From an uncultured Verrucomicrobiota bacterium (GTDB lineage Bacteria > Verrucomicrobiota > Verrucomicrobiia > Limisphaerales > UBA9464), in the NCBI GenBank assembly GCA_903925515.1, contig CAIYFP010000186.1:1-8209 (forward strand): 8,209 bases of DNA, given 5' to 3'. Made by a program: the position numbers and the translations under genes. Below are positions 6,241 to 8,209 of the stretch, one piece after another (position 1 is the stretch's first letter; each line of letters starts with the position of its first letter). Under the pieces are notes generated by a model. The model worked only from the letters and a program-made list of their open reading frames with translations, had not been told where the DNA came from and did not search any database.

Positions 6241-7008
6241 ATGCCAACGATGGCCGACCTCGAGTCGGCGCTGGGCCATCGCTTCCGCGATCCCGCCCTC
6301 CTGCGCCTCGCCCTCACCCATCCCTCCATCGCCCATGAACAGGGGGCGGGCCAACTGCACAACCAACGCCTCGAGTTCCTTGGCGACGCCGTCATCCAGA
6401 TCGTCGTCACCGCATGGCTCTACGAGCACTACCCCGACCTCGGCGAGGGTCCCCTGACCCAGGCCCGCGCCCAGCTCGTCAATCGCGCCACCCTCGCCCA
6501 GCACGGAAACGCACTCCAACTCGGCTCCCACCTCGTCCTGAGCCGCGGCGAGGAAACCAGCGGCGGCCGCCAACGCCCCTCCACCGTCGCCGACGCCTTC
6601 GAGGCCGTCGTCGGGGCCGTGTTCGTCGATGCCGGCTATGACCGCGCCCGGGGCCTCATCATGAGCCTCTTCGAGCACACCTTCGACTCGCTTGTCGTCA
6701 CCCCCAACGTCTCCAATCCCAAGGGCCGGTTGCAGGAGCTCCTCCAAGCCCAGTCCCCCGAACCCCCCCAGTACACGGTCGTCTCCGTTTCCGGACCCGA
6801 GCACAACCGCGTCTTCGAGTGCACCGTCCACCATCTCGGCCGCCTCCTTGGCACCGGCTCCGGGCGCAGCAAGAAGCTCGCCGAGGGTGCCGCCGCGCTC
6901 CATGCCCTCCATGCGCTCCCGCTTGCGGGCTCCGGCGCCGACGCGGCCCCGGTCCATGCCTCCCCGGCCCCCGCAAACACCATCCGGTCCCCCGCATCCG
7001 GATCCTGA
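6241..7008 (+). CDS. rnc: Ribonuclease III
   Basis: A 255-residue double-strand-specific endoribonuclease that processes rRNA precursors and structured mRNAs in the cytoplasm. The catalytic RNase III domain covers about 5-150, with the signature NQRLEFLGDAV at 41-51. Active-site acids matching E. coli E41, D45, E65, D114 and E117 are E45, D49, E69, D118 and E121. The position matching E. coli E38 is Q42. The dsRNA-binding domain is at about 159-224, from NPKGRLQELLQ through GSGRSKKLAEGAAALHAL. A low-complexity Ala/Pro/Ser tail of about 30 residues follows and is not part of the family core. Length is slightly above the usual 220-240 because of that tail. ATG 6241 is used; ATG 6250 is equally possible, and neither has a clear ribosome binding site. 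The gene sits 81 bp after the 204-aa gene, with the large hairpin between. Confidence 0.96.
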   Translation: MPTMADLESALGHRFRDPALLRLALTHPSIAHEQGAGQLHNQRLEFLGDAVIQIVVTAWLYEHYPDLGEGPLTQARAQLVNRATLAQHGNALQLGSHLVLSRGEETSGGRQRPSTVADAFEAVVGAVFVDAGYDRARGLIMSLFEHTFDSLVVTPNVSNPKGRLQELLQAQSPEPPQYTVVSVSGPEHNRVFECTVHHLGRLLGTGSGRSKKLAEGAAALHALHALPLAGSGADAAPVHASPAPANTIRSPASGS

Positions 7009-7364
7009 CGCCGGGGCCCATGCCCAAGCCCGAGGCGCCGGGATTCCATGACGGGCAGCAAGCCCGCGACACCAACGCCGCGTGGCAGCATCGGGACACC
7101 GTGAGGTGCAGCGCGCCCCGGAGGCCCGGGGCATTCTTGGAGCCACCCGAAGGGCCGCGGCTCTTTTCGCGTCCCACGTCGTGGCTCGCTCTTCACAGAC
7201 CTCTTCGGGTCTGCTCGTCTCTCGCGCCTCGTGGGACATGAAAATCCCTCGCGGCGAAACACCAGCCACTTGTGAGATACGACACTAGCGCACCCGCCCC
7301 CATGGCTACCCATGGATGGCCGGAGCCGACGAACCACTCCGGCAAGCCCATGCGAGCGGATCCA
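7009..7364. other. Gene-poor stretch downstream of rnc
   Basis: About 350 bases with no supported gene. It contains a terminator-like hairpin at 7140-7167, a small CCAC/GTGG hairpin (7174-7184) and a 6-bp stem, CAGACC/GGTCTG (7196-7213), with a TCTTCG loop. Long open frames here on both strands show no family resemblance and look like high-GC artefacts. It marks the border between the ordinary gene block and the decayed insertion sequences. Confidence 0.5.
7140..7167 (+). terminator. Possible intrinsic terminator of rnc
   Basis: GAGCC (7140-7144) pairs with GGCTC (7159-7163), and CCC (7146-7148) pairs with GGG (7152-7154) around a GAA loop; an asymmetric bulge (A against CCGC) separates the two helices. 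TTTT follows at once at 7164-7167. It lies about 130 nt past the rnc stop. The bulge and the short T-run keep confidence low. Confidence 0.4.
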
Positions 7365-7626
7365 ATTGGGCTCCCGGTGGATTTGTCTGGAGACGAGGTG
7401 GGCCGGAAGCGCGCGCACAACGACCTGACGATCGTCAGCGCGCCCAGGCAGGACGACCGTCCGACGCCTGTCCGGCTCGCCGTGGAGGGGCGCGACAGCA
7501 AGGCCCTGCCGGCGTTCGCCAATCCCCTGCGACGGCGGGGGTGCGCCGCAGCAGGTCCAGACGATTTCCTCGGACATGCGCCCGGCGTCCATCAAGGGGA
7601 TCTTGAAGGAGTTCGGGGGGCTCGAT
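7365..7626 (+). pseudogene. ISL3-family transposase fragment, frameshifted
   Basis: Two pieces of one ISL3-like DDE transposase lie in different frames. In the first (about 7365-7530) GDEVGRKRAHNDLTIVSA is followed by VEGRDSKALPAF. These match the family's DE..f.rgH.YlTvv and GRd..tL..F blocks, with the first catalytic Asp at 7392. In the second, phase-shifted piece (about 7550-7618) VQTISSDMRPASIKGILKEF matches the block around the second catalytic Asp (D at 7574). A net frameshift near 7530-7550 separates them. The N-terminal zinc-finger/HTH region and the C-terminal catalytic Glu region are missing, so this is a dead remnant. The family call rests on motif order and spacing. Confidence 0.6.
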
Positions 7627-7760
7627 GCTGCTGGCCGACTGCAAGAGGCAAGCGGAGTGCATCGATCGCGAGCGGACGACGGTGTGGCAGGCTGCGGGGA
7701 TGAAGTTGGAATGATTCGAGAAGCAGGCCTCCGTGCCCCCCCGGGGATCGGCGGCAGTGG

Positions 7761-8069
7761 GTGCGCAGGTACCGGCTGGGCGACCTCGGTCTGCGTCGCT
7801 TCGCCGAGGTTCACGGCCTTCGGTACTCCCAGCTCCACCACCGGATCCAAGGCGGGCGCGTCTCCCTTCCCGGCGAGGTTCCTGACCTGCCCCCGCATCC
7901 ACAACCCGCGCTTCGCGAGGTTCAATTCATCCGTCCGTCTCCACCGCAGCCCGGGTCCGGCTGGGACGCGGAGATCGCATGGCCGGGCGGCACGCGTCTG
8001 GGCGTCCGCCGTGACGCCGATCCAGCGTGGATCGCAGCCATGTCCCAAGCCGTCCGCCGCCCCTGCTGA
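7761..8069 (+). CDS. tnpA: IS66-family accessory protein TnpA-like
   Basis: From the GTG at 7761 this gives 102 residues. The N-terminal helix-turn-helix region reads YRLGDLGLRRFAEVHGL, then RYSQLHHRI. The C-terminal part, WDAEIAWPGGTRL, then DADPAWIAAM and RRPC, follows the IS66 TnpA pattern ending with a leucine/alanine-rich helix. The frame stays open upstream to 7704 and adds RRQW before the GTG, which fits the family, so the real start is earlier. The nearest ATG (7711) is in another phase, with a run of seven C (7736-7742) between, so the start may have been lost by slippage. TnpA is needed with TnpB for IS66 transposition, but its exact role is not known. Probably non-functional in this broken context. 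Confidence 0.6.
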   Translation: MRRYRLGDLGLRRFAEVHGLRYSQLHHRIQGGRVSLPGEVPDLPPHPQPALREVQFIRPSPPQPGSGWDAEIAWPGGTRLGVRRDADPAWIAAMSQAVRRPC

Positions 8070-8209
8070 TCGAGACTGCAGGCCTCCGGGTGTGCCTCGC
8101 GGTGGCCCCCGTGGACTTCCGTCGGGGCTTCGACGGACTCGCGAGGCACGGCCGCTGAGTTCTGCGACGCGAAGTTCCGGATGGCGGGCTTTTCGTGTTC
8201 ACCCCTCGA
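8066..8209 (+). pseudogene. tnpB: IS66-family TnpB (Orf2) fragment, disrupted and truncated by the window edge
   Basis: In one frame ETAGLRVCLAVAPVDFRRGF then DGLARHGR matches the conserved N-terminus of IS66 TnpB (the PVDFRkGFDGL signature). A TGA stop follows at 8156-8158, and the same frame resumes with GGLFVFTPR (8183-8209), matching the next conserved block (LFVFtnRR). The segment between, read in the next frame, gives AAEFCDAKF, also family-like, so two compensating frameshifts are more likely than a single stop mutation. The start would be at 8066, where CTGA replaces the usual ATGA overlap with tnpA; CTG is a poor start codon. The gene is almost surely dead. Confidence 0.6.

Larger units (their letters stand above)
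7704..8209 (+). mobile_element. Remnant of an IS66-family insertion sequence, running off the window
   Basis: The order of a tnpA-like and a tnpB-like reading frame, joined by an overlapping start/stop, is the usual IS66 arrangement; the tnpC transposase would follow beyond 8209. The left end and terminal inverted repeat could not be located. It directly follows the ISL3-like fragment, so one element may have inserted into or beside the other. Confidence 0.55.

Noticed and set aside
7174..7235. Possible further octamer copies (CACGAGGC-like on the minus strand) and small hairpins
   Set aside because: Only one unit fits the consensus and the phase breaks down at once; the stems are 4 to 6 bp, with no T-run.
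6636..8048. Long minus-strand open frame (470 codons) across the rnc end and the transposon remnants
   Set aside because: It is antisense to RNase III motifs and crosses unrelated elements; its translation is low-complexity Arg/Pro/Gly/Ala.
1..8209. CRISPR array, tRNA or rRNA genes
   Set aside because: I saw no regularly spaced direct repeats of CRISPR length and no tRNA-like or rRNA-like conserved stretches.

Overview
This is high-GC bacterial DNA from a Verrucomicrobiota-like or neighbouring PVC-group chromosome. Three things point there: a large ECF sigma factor directly followed by a Ser/Thr kinase with a membrane anchor and a WD40-type propeller, a YkuD L,D-transpeptidase with an N-terminal peptidoglycan-binding domain, and a conserved 204-residue orphan that I associate with this group. 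The phylum is inferred from gene style; there is no rRNA or other marker gene here.

Layout. 1-450 (+) is the C-terminal end of a multi-pass membrane protein, probably a polysaccharide/oligosaccharide flippase. It converges on, and overlaps by 7 bp, a leftward two-gene operon: sigma factor (3573-2788) then receptor-like kinase (2774-444). These are 13 nt apart, with the kinase ribosome binding site overlapping the sigma stop codon. 3574-4012 is non-coding and holds an inverted pair of octamer tandem repeats, a 13-bp direct repeat and a hairpin. Next comes a second leftward pair: a small unknown ORF (5370-5017) and the L,D-transpeptidase (4999-4013). After a roughly 175-bp divergent intergenic region, the rightward pair is the 204-aa conserved protein (5545-6159) and RNase III, rnc (6241-7008). 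From about 7370 to the end the DNA is a transposon graveyard: a frameshifted ISL3-like transposase fragment next to IS66 accessory genes, with tnpA fairly intact and tnpB broken and cut by the window edge.

How the parts may work together. The sigma factor and kinase form one signalling cassette: an alternative sigma factor translationally coupled to a transmembrane kinase whose C-terminal propeller is the likely sensing or scaffolding part. The L,D-transpeptidase acts on the cell wall. The flippase exports a lipid-linked glycan, so much of the window concerns the envelope. RNase III has its own conspicuous RNA element: a 21-bp, nearly perfect stem fills most of the gap before rnc and looks like an RNase III substrate placed for autoregulation.

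I see no wholly new multi-gene system. The best leads are the rnc leader hairpin, the sigma/kinase cassette with a G8 tract between kinase and membrane anchor, and the octamer repeats in the regulatory gaps.
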